A DNA stretch of 64,000 nucleotides from Bradyrhizobium sp. AZCC 2262 (GTDB lineage: Bacteria > Pseudomonadota > Alphaproteobacteria > Rhizobiales > Xanthobacteraceae), in contig NZ_JAZHRT010000001.1 of assembly GCF_036924535.1 (NCBI RefSeq), forward strand, positions 9,352,501 to 9,416,500, read 5' to 3'. This document shows positions 29,097 to 37,508 of this stretch, one piece after another. Within the stretch, counting starts at the first letter, position 1; every line of letters begins with the position of its first letter. The notes under the pieces are model-generated. The model searched no databases and was not told the DNA's origin. It saw only the letters and a list, made by a program, of their open reading frames with translations. The translations under genes and the position numbers were made by a program.

Positions 29097-29453
29097 CTAC
29101 TTGCCGACCTGAAACGAGAAGCTGCCGTCGGTGGTGTGCGCGTCCACCGACAAGACTCGCCACGTGACACGATACGTTCCCGCCCCACCGGGGCGGAGCG
29201 CGATTGTCATCTGACTGCCGCTGACGCGGGCCTTGCCCGTATCAACGCGCTGGCCTGCGGAGTTGGTGACTGTCACTGTGCTGAACGCAGGCTCCAATTT
29301 TTGCGTAAACCACAGTGTCACCTCACGAGGTGCAGTTGCGACGGTGTTGCCGACGCGCGGTTCGGCATGATCGAGAAATGCGTGTGCGGTTGCTTCACCC
29401 GTCGCAAGCAAAATCAGGAGAGGGATTGTTAGGACGATGGCTGAATTGCGCAT
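29097..29453 (-). CDS. copC: periplasmic copper-binding protein CopC
   Basis: The protein has 118 residues with a signal peptide ending ATAHA. The mature N-terminus HAFLDHAEPRVG provides the Cu(II) ligands expected for CopC (N-terminal His plus later His). The conserved end SVDAHTTDGSFSFQV supplies another His and the beta-barrel core. It passes copper to CopD. It starts two bases after the stop of the outer membrane gene, so the three genes form an operon. Confidence 0.92.
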   Translation of the reverse strand: MRNSAIVLTIPLLILLATGEATAHAFLDHAEPRVGNTVATAPREVTLWFTQKLEPAFSTVTVTNSAGQRVDTGKARVSGSQMTIALRPGGAGTYRVTWRVLSVDAHTTDGSFSFQVGK

Positions 29454-29455
29454 TA

Positions 29456-30463
29456 TCAGTTCCTTGGAAACGGGCTTGCGGGCTGGACGGCGGGGCCGAA
29501 GATCGGTTTGCCAATCCCATGCGGATCGATATCGTCAAGGTAGAAGTGCAACTGCGCGACCACGCCAACATTCGTCCCGCTCTGCCGATTAATCGGAATG
29601 AGTGCTTCAATGCCCACCTGAAACTTGTTTCCGACCCAGAGAATTCCCGGATTGATGGTGCCAGTGGTTGCCGTGCCGGAAGTGAGGGTGTTCGAGACCG
29701 GCGTTTGGAGTGTGGCTTCGACCAGCGGTATCAGATGATTGATGAATTCCGGCAGACCTAAATCGATAACTGCCGATTTGAGATAGGGCATGCTGTATTG
29801 GATTGTCCCGCCCCAATTCAAAACTCGCGGGTTGAACTCAGTGTCGATCGTTGGATCGCCGGTATCCGGATCGATGCCAAACGTGGTGGTCGAGCGTCGG
29901 CCCGGGATCGCATAGCCAACCTGTCCAGTGACAGCGACCGGCCGAAACCAAGGCAGGGTGTCAGGAAGATCACCGAACCCTTTGCCGAAGTACAATGTCG
30001 GAGTGTAGACATTGAACGGCTCCGCTCCGACGCTTTGCGCGCCTGTCCCAGCCCATTCAATGCTGAGACCGACCGACATCACAAACTCGTGCTCTGGGTC
30101 CTTGAAGAGTCGGTATTTGAACGTGGTTTCAAGATTCTGAAATCCGTTTGCTCCCATCCCGGTCGGTCCTCCGGGTGGTCTGAAACTGCTGTAGGTTGAA
30201 CCGATCGAAATCGCGAACGCCTCCGTGATCCGCTTGGAAAATTCGCCGGAAAAATCGCGTTGCCTAAATGACGGATCGTCGCCGGTTTTAAAACTGGACA
30301 CAGTGGGAAAGCTCAACTCATCGTTGACCCCGGGATCATCGATGCCGATTGTCGCAGGAAAGAAGCGGTTGCCGACGATTTCGTGGGCGATGCTGCCGCC
30401 ACCAGGAACGAGCGCAATTGCGAGCCCGGGGAGGCCCGCGCGGATAAGAAGACGGATAAACAT
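29456..30463 (-). CDS. putative outer membrane protein of the copper operon
   Basis: The protein has 335 residues with a signal peptide (1-26). The mature part opens with HEIVGNRFFPATIGIDDPGVNDELSFPT and then shows many short amphipathic beta-strands ending in aromatic residues (QLHFYLDD near the end), as in porin-like transporters. The copper context suggests a metal-responsive outer membrane channel or exporter component, but this is inference. The start at 30463 has GAGAG upstream; 30496 is possible. Confidence 0.65.
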   Translation of the reverse strand: MFIRLLIRAGLPGLAIALVPGGGSIAHEIVGNRFFPATIGIDDPGVNDELSFPTVSSFKTGDDPSFRQRDFSGEFSKRITEAFAISIGSTYSSFRPPGGPTGMGANGFQNLETTFKYRLFKDPEHEFVMSVGLSIEWAGTGAQSVGAEPFNVYTPTLYFGKGFGDLPDTLPWFRPVAVTGQVGYAIPGRRSTTTFGIDPDTGDPTIDTEFNPRVLNWGGTIQYSMPYLKSAVIDLGLPEFINHLIPLVEATLQTPVSNTLTSGTATTGTINPGILWVGNKFQVGIEALIPINRQSGTNVGVVAQLHFYLDDIDPHGIGKPIFGPAVQPASPFPRN

Positions 30464-30527
30464 GAGAGGTCTCTCTGCGGTCGTTAAAACATGCATGAAT
30501 TGACGGTCCCGATCGGGCCGCCCAACC

Positions 30528-30923
30528 TCATGTCAGCAACGGAGGACCTCGCGCCTGTTTTCCGATGAACCCGGCGGCGCCGGGAATAGGATTGTCGATA
30601 ACGGCCCATCTGATCGAAACGCTGGTAGCCTGTACAACCCATCCAGCAGCGATCGGCGGAGCATCAAGGAAGGCCATCCCGCCATGAACGCACAACTTGC
30701 AATGGATATCCTCATCATGGGTGCCAGAGGGCACGCCCCGCTTGACGGGAGGCGTAGCGCCGTTGCTGGCAAGGCAGAGTTCAAACCCGCCGACGCTGCC
30801 CGGAGTGAACGGACCTCCGATCAAGGGAGTAATAACTGATTGCAGCCCTAGAGCATAGGCGGCGATCAAGACGATCATCCGCCTTGGCAATAGCCTGCAC
30901 TGCCTTCTTGCAAGGATGCCCAC
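30528..30923 (-). CDS. DUF2946-like protein at the head of the copper operon
   Basis: The protein has 131 residues from GTG 30923 (GGGG just upstream); ATG 30878 is the alternative. A hydrophobic N-terminal segment (MIVLIAAYALGLQSVITPLIGG) is followed by the characteristic HDEDIHCKLCVHGG with CxxC and nearby His. Such small membrane-anchored proteins often stand next to copper genes and may bind the metal. It is 64 bases upstream of the outer membrane protein gene on the same strand. Confidence 0.65.
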   Translation of the reverse strand: MGILARRQCRLLPRRMIVLIAAYALGLQSVITPLIGGPFTPGSVGGFELCLASNGATPPVKRGVPSGTHDEDIHCKLCVHGGMAFLDAPPIAAGWVVQATSVSIRWAVIDNPIPGAAGFIGKQARGPPLLT

Positions 30924-31340
30924 GTTATCCCCGAGCGACTTAGAGCGTCTACTTCCAGCGAAAACGCCGATTAATCGCTGGACGGAACTTAGCATTCCTG
31001 CCGCAATGGGATAGGGCGAAAATGTCACTTGGCGAAAGGAATAATCCCTCTTCCGCGCGGCGGGGCGCGCGAGAAAGGTCCCGCCCGGGTTGAAGAGGCG
31101 GAGCCCTCCCACGCCGCGCCGAGATGCGATGCAATGCGTAGCGCCGGCTATTTTAGTGGAGAGCGCGGGCTCTTTCTTCAGGGAAAAAGTTCCGACGGGG
31201 ATCGACCTTTCCACCAACGGTGCTTGTCACCGCGGACGAGGTGATCTTGCTGCGCTGTATGAGTCCGTTCATGGCACATCGCGTCATTTCGCGGCGGCGC
31301 AATAATTCGGTCGCTTTGGCTGTGAAGCGGACATGGGCGC

Positions 31341-31421
31341 GTAGCCCGAATGAGCGTAGCGACATCCGGAGCCTTCGTCATTTCCCCGACTCCCGCATAT
31401 CGCTGCGCTCATGCGGGCTAC
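31341..31421. repeat. palindromic repeat (GTAGCCCGGATG family), diverged copy
   Basis: GTAGCCCGAATGAGCGTAGCG pairs imperfectly with CGCTGCGCTCATGCGGGCTAC. Same family as 19141-19226 and 38499-38578. Confidence 0.7.
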
Positions 31422-31992
31422 TTGCTGCGAACTGATTTGCTTTCGCGCGCAAGCACAATCGCGATGCGTAACCGCGACAAATCAACACGACGGCAAATCA
31501 CTTCTGATTTTCAGAAATCTCGTCAAGCCCAGGAATCAAAAATATTCCGCTTCACTTGCAGGGCAAATCAGCGGCATGTCTCCGCCCGTCTCACCCGATG
31601 GAGGGGCGCTCGCGAACGTCACGAACGCGCGGTGGGATGCGATGGACGCGGATGGCGCGCTGGACGTTGCGCGCCGGAAGCGTACGGTGAAGTCGTGTGG
31701 TTCGGGCGCCGCGGTGCTGGCGTTAAGCGTGCGATAAGAAGCGCAGGCGACGGAGGCAAAAGAGCCGTTCTCCGGGAAGAGCACGAAGTAAGCCGTAAAG
31801 CCATTGCGCAGGGAAGGCCGGAATGCTCCCGCTGCCCTGTATGCTCGTGTGCATTTTTGTTTGCGCAAATCGCACGCGAGACCGCGGGTGCAGCAAGCAC
31901 CCGGTCTTCCCTGCGCCCTCTATTTCAAGAGGGCCAAACGAAGATCCAAACCTCGGGCGAAAGGCGTCGCGAGAATGCGGCCTCATATTCAG

Positions 31993-32099
31993 TCGTCATC
32001 GTCCGCGAAGGCGGACGATCCAGTATTCCAGAGACTGCAATGATGGAATCGATAGGCCGCGGCGTACTGGATGCCCCGCCTTCGCGGGGCATGACGACC
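31993..32099. repeat. ~105-bp repeat with two hairpins (GATCCAGTA core), inverted copy
   Basis: Hairpin CGTCCGCGAAGGCGGACG, core GATCCAGTATTCCAGAGAC ... GGCCGCGGCGTACTGGAT, hairpin GCCCCGCCTTCGCGGGGC. The core is the reverse complement of those at 48067-48167 and 51586-51687. Confidence 0.8.
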
Positions 32100-32123
32100 T
32101 TTGTGCGGTAAGGCTTCAGAAAC

Positions 32124-32660
32124 TCAATCCCGCGCGATGATCTCGCGCTCGTCCTGATGGATGTTCTCAAGATTGGTCAGGTTGCCGCCCCGGCGGCGTA
32201 CCAGAAATTTCGGGCGGCGGGCGCGGATCGCGTTGTGGCGGCGGCGGCGGGCGGCCGGTTCGTCGTGGTCATCTTCCGCCAATAGCGGCAGCGCGAAGAT
32301 GTCGCTCCAGATCTGCCAGGCGGAGGCGATTTCCTCGTGATCGGAGCTCACGCACAGCGGAATGTTCAGCGAAGGGTCGCGATGCGCCAGCACCAGCATC
32401 TGCGCGTCGTCGTCGAGGCCGCGCAGAGCTATGCCGAGAAAATCGCTGACGCGAACGTTGATCGCCATCCGCATGCCCTTGACGGCACGGTGCAGCACGA
32501 CGCGTTCGCGATGAAGTTCGATCCTCCGCACGCCGCCGTCTGCGCGGGTATCGTGCGCATGAAAGCTGAGCGGCAGAGAAAGAGGGTCGAGCCGCATGAC
32601 ACGGCTCGACCCGGCGGGATTGATCCCGCTTGTTGCTGTTTGACGCCTCACGGCTCTCAT
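32124..32660 (-). CDS. DUF6101-like protein of unknown function
   Basis: The protein has 178 residues and no signal or membrane segment. It contains SSRVMRLDPLSLPLSFHAHDTRADGGVRRIELHRERVVLHRAVKGMRMAINV, a beta-rich core, and an Arg-rich basic stretch (RRRRHNAIRARRPKFLVRRRGG, about 138-160) that could bind nucleic acid. I believe it belongs to the family called DUF6101 in Bradyrhizobium, with moderate certainty. It stands alone, divergent from pmbA. Confidence 0.6.
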   Translation of the reverse strand: MRAVRRQTATSGINPAGSSRVMRLDPLSLPLSFHAHDTRADGGVRRIELHRERVVLHRAVKGMRMAINVRVSDFLGIALRGLDDDAQMLVLAHRDPSLNIPLCVSSDHEEIASAWQIWSDIFALPLLAEDDHDEPAARRRRHNAIRARRPKFLVRRRGGNLTNLENIHQDEREIIARD

Positions 32661-32937
32661 CTCCCCGCCGGGATTATGTTCCCGGTCGATACGCGAGACC
32701 TTAGCCGATCGATTTCCGTTTCGCCTTAAAAAGCCTGGTTAAGGAGAGGTCACCCGCCCCGGATCTTACCGCATGATTGACAAGACCTTGGCACGCATGA
32801 TTGACGAGACCTTGCGGAAATGCCGAAATTGTTTGGCATTTGGCGGTGCAAAATGCTTGAACTCCCTGTGAATCAGGCACATCTGGTGGGTCTGCCGATT
32901 TGCGCCCAAGCCCCTTCAATTGTCAGGGATTTTGTTT

Positions 32938-34347
32938 GTGAACTCTTCACCATCCACGGCTTCGTCGCTTTCGAAGGCCGAGCCGGCCACGGCGACCTCT
33001 GACCTGTTCGATCAATCGGCGCTCTCGACGCTGGCGCAGCGACTGGTTGAGGCTGCAAAGCGCGCGGGCGCGGATGCCGCCGACGCGGTAGCGGTCCGCG
33101 GCGTCTCGCAAGGCGTCGAGGTGCGCGATGGCCGGGTCGAGGAATCCGAGCGCTCCGAAGGCGACGATGTTGGATTGCGCGTATTGGTCGGGCAACGTCA
33201 GGCCGTGGTCTCGACCAACGATATTTCCGGCGATGGCATCGCCAAGCTCGCCGAGCGGGCGGTCGCGATGGCCCGCGTCGCGCCCGACGACGAATATGTC
33301 GGTCTCGCCGATCCCGCGCTGCTGGCGCACGAATTCGCCGATCTCGATCTGCTCGATCGCGAAGTTCCCTCGACATCCGAACTCGAACGCCGCGCCTGCG
33401 AGGCCGAAGCCGCGGGCCTTGCGGTCAAGGGCGTGACCAAATCAGGCAGCGCGTCCGCTTCGAGCGGCATCGGCGGCATGGTGCTGGTGACCTCGACGGG
33501 CTTCCAGGGCTCCTATTTGCGCTCCAGCCACGGCATCTCGATGACCGCGATATCGGGCGAAGGCACGGGCATGGAGCGCGATTACGATTTCACCTCGGCG
33601 CCGCATGCCTCCGACCTCGCGTCGCCTGAAAGCGTCGGCCGCAAGGCGGGCGAGCGCACCGTGGCGCGGTCCAATCCGCGCAAGGTCGAGACCTGCAAGG
33701 TGCCGGTCGTGTACGACCCCCGGGTGTCGGGATCGCTGGTCGGCCATCTCGTCGGCGCCATCAACGGCGCCTCGATCGCGCGCAAGACGAGCTTTTTGAA
33801 AGACCGGATGGGCGAGCAGCTGTTTTCGAAGAACATCCGCATCATCGACGATCCCTTGCGGGTGCGCGGCCTGCGGTCGCAGACCTTCGACGCCGAGGGC
33901 GTCAAAGTGAAAAAGCTCGCGCTCATCGACGAGGGGGTGTTGACCACCTGGCTGCTCGATTGCGCCACCGCGCGCGAACTCGGGCTGGTCACGACCGGAC
34001 ATGCCCATCGCGGCGTCTCGTCCTCGCCGTCGCCGGGATCGTATAATCTGCACCTCGAGGCCGGCGAGATGACGCCGAAGGAGCTGATCTCCGACATCAA
34101 GCAGGGCTTTTACGTCACCGACCTGATCGGCTCCGGCGTCAACGGCGTGACCGGCGATTACAGCCGCGGCGCCTCCGGCTTCTGGATCGAGAACGGCGAG
34201 ATCACTTACCCGGTCAGCGAGGTGACGATTGCGGGCCATCTGCTGGCGATGTTCAAATCGCTGGTTCCTGCCAACGATCTGGAATTTCGCTACGGCGTCA
34301 ACGCGCCGACGCTGCGCATCGAGGGCCTGACGCTTGGCGGACGCTGA
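32938..34347 (+). CDS. pmbA: TldD/PmbA family metalloprotease modulator (PmbA)
   Basis: The protein has 469 residues. PmbA marks include GVSQGVEVRDGRVEESERSEGDDVGLRVLVGQRQ (about 55-90), RVSGSLVGHLVGAINGASIARKTSFL and, at the end, IAGHLLAMFKSLVPANDLEFRYGVNAPTLRIEGLTLGG. TldD/PmbA proteins process modified peptides and maturate microcins or quinone cofactor peptides. The GTG at 32938 is chosen for AGGGA eight bases upstream; a TTG at 32920 is open too. It overlaps the next gene by 14 bases. Confidence 0.9.
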   Translation: MNSSPSTASSLSKAEPATATSDLFDQSALSTLAQRLVEAAKRAGADAADAVAVRGVSQGVEVRDGRVEESERSEGDDVGLRVLVGQRQAVVSTNDISGDGIAKLAERAVAMARVAPDDEYVGLADPALLAHEFADLDLLDREVPSTSELERRACEAEAAGLAVKGVTKSGSASASSGIGGMVLVTSTGFQGSYLRSSHGISMTAISGEGTGMERDYDFTSAPHASDLASPESVGRKAGERTVARSNPRKVETCKVPVVYDPRVSGSLVGHLVGAINGASIARKTSFLKDRMGEQLFSKNIRIIDDPLRVRGLRSQTFDAEGVKVKKLALIDEGVLTTWLLDCATARELGLVTTGHAHRGVSSSPSPGSYNLHLEAGEMTPKELISDIKQGFYVTDLIGSGVNGVTGDYSRGASGFWIENGEITYPVSEVTIAGHLLAMFKSLVPANDLEFRYGVNAPTLRIEGLTLGGR

Positions 34348-35143
34348 TATCGCCGATGCGATCTGGGCGCGCGATGCCGCGCTGTTGACGGACACGGTGC
34401 GAGAAGCCGGCGCGCTCGCGTTGTCGCTGTTTCGCACCGAATTGAAGAACTGGACCAAGGGCGCCTCGTCGCCGGTCTCGGAAGCCGACATCGCTGTCAA
34501 CGACCTCGTCGAGCGCCGGCTGCGTTCGGCGACGCCGGATTACGGCTGGCTGTCGGAAGAGAGCGTCGACGATGACGCGCGTCTCGGCAAGGAACTGGTC
34601 TGGATCGTCGACCCGATCGACGGCACCCGCGCCTATCTCGCCGGCCGCGGGGACTGGTGCGTTAGCGTGGCTCTGGTCGCGGGCTCCACGCCGGTGCTGG
34701 CGGCGGTGTTCGCCCCCGTCACCGACGAGTTTTTCTTCGCGGTGCACGGGCAGGGCACCACGCGCAACGAAAGGCCGGTTCACGCGACCGGAGGCACCGA
34801 ACTTGATTTCCCCCGCATGGCCGGACCAAAGCCGCTGGTGCAACGGCTGAGCCCGTCGCCGGATGAAATCACGCTGCATCCGCGGATCGGATCGCTGGCG
34901 CTTCGGCTGTGCCGGGTCGCGGACGGCAGCCTCGATGCCGCTTTTGCAGGCGGCCAGAGCCGCGACTGGGATCTTGCCGCGGCGAATTTGATCGTGCAGG
35001 AAGCGAATGGTAGAATGACCGCGCTCTCGGGGGATGCGATTGAGTATAATCGCCGGGAGGTGGTGCACGGGGTGCTGGTGGCGGCGGGACACGATCGACA
35101 TGCGCGCATTGTCGAGCATTTCCGGGTTCGTCCGCTGCCCTGA
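34334..35143 (+). CDS. inositol monophosphatase / CysQ-like phosphatase
   Basis: The protein has 269 residues from TTG 34334, which overlaps the pmbA end by 14 bases. The Li-sensitive phosphatase motifs are WLSEES (metal-binding Glu), WIVDPIDGTRAYLAGRGDWCVSVAL (residues about 92-116) and GGQSRDWDLAAANLIVQEANGRM. It probably hydrolyses PAP/PAPS or a sugar phosphate with Mg. Overlap suggests co-transcription with pmbA. Confidence 0.88.
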   Translation: MADADIADAIWARDAALLTDTVREAGALALSLFRTELKNWTKGASSPVSEADIAVNDLVERRLRSATPDYGWLSEESVDDDARLGKELVWIVDPIDGTRAYLAGRGDWCVSVALVAGSTPVLAAVFAPVTDEFFFAVHGQGTTRNERPVHATGGTELDFPRMAGPKPLVQRLSPSPDEITLHPRIGSLALRLCRVADGSLDAAFAGGQSRDWDLAAANLIVQEANGRMTALSGDAIEYNRREVVHGVLVAAGHDRHARIVEHFRVRPLP

Positions 35144-35236
35144 ATCGGTCGAAATCGGCGCCACAATTCATCCCGTCCACGCCGCGATATCAGCTGTCGC
35201 TCTTGCTTGCCGGGCATCTCATTAGGAAAGACCATC

Positions 35237-35485
35237 ATGCCAGATAGTGCCCCGCAGCAATTGCTTCATCTCGTCATCGGCGGCGAATTGACCGATCTCG
35301 AACACATCACGTTCAAGGACCTCGACCAGGTCGATATCGTCGGCGTATATCCCAATTATGCATCCGCTCACGCGGCCTGGAAGGCGAAGGCGCAGCAGAC
35401 CGTGGACAACGCTCACATGCGCTACTTCGTGGTTCACCTCCACCGGCTGCTCGATCCAGGTCAAGACACGAAGTCCTCCAGTTAA
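35237..35485 (+). CDS. DUF4170 protein
   Basis: The protein has 82 residues with the pattern LHLVIGGELTDLEHITFKDLDQVDIVGVYPNYASAHAAWKAKAQQTVDNAHMRYFVVHLHRLL. This family often stands next to lipid A acyltransferase or Kdo transferase genes, as here. ATG 35237 has AGGAAAG upstream. Function unknown. Confidence 0.85.
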   Translation: MPDSAPQQLLHLVIGGELTDLEHITFKDLDQVDIVGVYPNYASAHAAWKAKAQQTVDNAHMRYFVVHLHRLLDPGQDTKSSS

Positions 35486-35497
35486 GAAGTCCTGCAG

Positions 35498-36211
35498 TTG
35501 AAACGATTCCTTCGCGATTTGCTGCGCAGCAGCTGGGTTCAGCGCGCGCTGGGTGTGCTCGCGGCCGAATATCTGCGGCTGGTCTGGCTGACCAACCGCT
35601 TCAGCTACCACCCGGCCGACGTCTACGAGCGGGTCGAACCGGAGATGCCGGCGATCTTCGCGTTCTGGCACGGCCAGCATTTCATGACGCCATTCATCAA
35701 GACCAAGGAGAGCTACCGCGCCAAGGTGCTGATCTCGCGGCATCGCGACGGCGAGTTCAACGCCATCGCCGCCGAGCGGCTCGGCATTGGAACCATCAGA
35801 GGTTCCGGCGATCATGGTGGCGCCTTTCACCGCAAGGGTGGCGTCGGCGCGTTCCGAGAGATGGTGCAGGCGCTGGAGGAGAACTGGAACGTCGCGACCA
35901 CAGCCGATGTGCCGAAGCGCGCGCGCGTCGTAGGACTCGGCGTCATCATGCTGGCGCGGGAGTCCGGACGGCCGATCATGCCCTTCGCGATGGTGACCTC
36001 CAGGTTCATCCGGTTGAAGAACTGGGACTCTACCACCATCAATTTGCCATTCGGCCGCGGCGCCTTGGTAGGCATTGAACATGTATACGTGCCGCCGGAT
36101 GCCGATGCCGAGACTATGGAAAAGTTGCGTCTTCAGGTAGAATCTTATCTGAACGAAGCGACTCGTCGCGCCTATAAGGCGGTCGGGCGTCCGGAGGCCG
36201 CTCTTGGCTAA
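35498..36211 (+). CDS. DUF374 lysophospholipid acyltransferase-like protein
   Basis: The protein has 237 residues from TTG 35498. DUF374 marks are IFAFWHGQHFMTPF (about 47-60), LISRHRDGEFNAIAAERLGIGTIRGSGDHG and TTADVPKRARVVGLGVIMLARESGRPIMPF. It probably transfers an acyl chain to a lipid A or related precursor. It starts 12 bases after the DUF4170 stop and overlaps waaA by eight bases. Confidence 0.88.
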   Translation: MKRFLRDLLRSSWVQRALGVLAAEYLRLVWLTNRFSYHPADVYERVEPEMPAIFAFWHGQHFMTPFIKTKESYRAKVLISRHRDGEFNAIAAERLGIGTIRGSGDHGGAFHRKGGVGAFREMVQALEENWNVATTADVPKRARVVGLGVIMLARESGRPIMPFAMVTSRFIRLKNWDSTTINLPFGRGALVGIEHVYVPPDADAETMEKLRLQVESYLNEATRRAYKAVGRPEAALG

Positions 36212-37508
36212 TTCGCTGCCGATGACGTTGCGCGTCTACCGGAAACTGTCGTACGCGATGGTGCCGTTGTCGCCTGCGCTGATCAGCCGCCGGTTGAAGC
36301 TCGGCAAGGAAGACCCGGCGCGCTTCGGCGAGCGCCGCGGCATGAGCGCCGACGTTCGCCCTGCAGGTCCCCTGGTGTGGATTCATGGCGCCAGTGTCGG
36401 CGAGGTGCTGGCAGCGGCGGCGCTGATCGAGCGGCTGCGGGCGCTCAACCTGCGCATCCTCCTGACCTCAGGCACGGTGACCTCGGCGGCCATCGTCGCA
36501 AAGCGGTTCCCGCCCGACGTCATCCATCAATATGTGCCCTACGACTCGCCGCGCTACGTCGCGCGGTTTCTCGATCACTGGCGGCCCTCGCTGGCGCTGT
36601 TCATCGAATCCGACCTGTGGCCGAACCTGATCCTCTCGAGCGCCGCGCGGCGGCTGCCGATGGTGCTGATCAACGGCCGGATGTCGCAGCGCTCGTTTCC
36701 ACGGTGGCAGCGGGTGCAAGGGACCATCTCGGCGCTGCTTGAAAAGTTCGACGTCTGCCTGGCGCAGTCGCAGACCGATGCGGATCGCTTTGCGACGCTG
36801 GGCAGCCGCAATGTCGTGGTTACGGGAAATCTCAAGCTCGACGTTCCCGCGCCGCCGGCCGATGCGAACAAGCTGGATATGTTGATGTCGATGACGCGCG
36901 GGCGCCCGGTCGTGGTAGCGGCCTCGACGCATCCCGGCGAAGAAGAGATCTTGACGGAAACGCACCGGACGCTTGCCGGCTATTTTCCAGGCCTGTTGAC
37001 TGTGATCGTGCCGCGACATCCCGATCGCGGCGAGGCCATCGCGCGCATGATCGCGGCTTCCGGCCTCAATCCGACACTCCGTTCGCACGAGGACTTGCCC
37101 ACCGCCACGACCGACATCTATGTCGCCGACACCATGGGCGAATTGGGCTTGTTCTACCGCCTGGCGCCGATCGTGTTCATGGGCGGTTCGCTGGTCGAGC
37201 ATGGCGGGCAGAATCCGATCGAGGCGATCAAGCTCGGTGCGTCGGTCGTCCACGGCCCCCACGTCTTCAATTTCACCGACGTCTATGAAGCCCTCGATGC
37301 CGCCGGCGGCGCGCGGCGGGCCGATACGCAGGAAGCGCTGGTCAAGCAGTTCGGCCAGATGCTCGCCGATCCCAGGGCGCGCGAAGCCGTGCTGACCGCG
37401 TCCGAGCGTGTGGTCGGGCAGCTCGGCGGCGCGCTGGAGCGAACGCTCAGCGCACTCGAGCCGTATTTGCTGCAATTGCGGATCGAGATGGGAGCCGCCA
37501 ATGCGTGA
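36204..37508 (+). CDS. waaA: 3-deoxy-D-manno-octulosonic acid (Kdo) transferase WaaA
   Basis: The protein has 434 residues. Marks are the membrane-associated N-terminus, WIHGASVGEVLAA (about 59-71), IESDLWPNL (about 133) and VFMGGSLVEHGGQNPIEA (about 330), the CMP-Kdo site. It adds Kdo to lipid IVA at the inner membrane face. TTG 36204 has GGAGG at a good distance; the next ATG is 36222. It overlaps DUF374 before it and lpxK after it by eight bases each. Confidence 0.95.
   Translation: MANSLPMTLRVYRKLSYAMVPLSPALISRRLKLGKEDPARFGERRGMSADVRPAGPLVWIHGASVGEVLAAAALIERLRALNLRILLTSGTVTSAAIVAKRFPPDVIHQYVPYDSPRYVARFLDHWRPSLALFIESDLWPNLILSSAARRLPMVLINGRMSQRSFPRWQRVQGTISALLEKFDVCLAQSQTDADRFATLGSRNVVVTGNLKLDVPAPPADANKLDMLMSMTRGRPVVVAASTHPGEEEILTETHRTLAGYFPGLLTVIVPRHPDRGEAIARMIAASGLNPTLRSHEDLPTATTDIYVADTMGELGLFYRLAPIVFMGGSLVEHGGQNPIEAIKLGASVVHGPHVFNFTDVYEALDAAGGARRADTQEALVKQFGQMLADPRAREAVLTASERVVGQLGGALERTLSALEPYLLQLRIEMGAANA

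Larger units (their letters stand above)
30924..32123. other. 1.2-kb repeat-rich region without a gene
   Basis: No open frame here has a ribosome binding site, a signal peptide or a recognisable domain. The stretch 31740-31935 looks like a larger repeated intergenic element (contains GCGACGGAGGCAAAAGAGCC and GGTGCAGCAAGCACCCGG hairpin). Two shorter palindromic repeats are listed separately. Confidence 0.55.

Noticed and set aside
30924..31217. 98-residue N-terminal extension of the DUF2946 protein
   Set aside because: It lacks hydrophobic character, runs into repeat-like DNA and puts the membrane anchor in the middle of the protein.
31350..32111. 253-residue open frame on the plus strand in the repeat region
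   Set aside because: Composition is Arg/Ser-rich and frame-independent, it runs through two palindromic repeats, and there is no ribosome binding site or domain.
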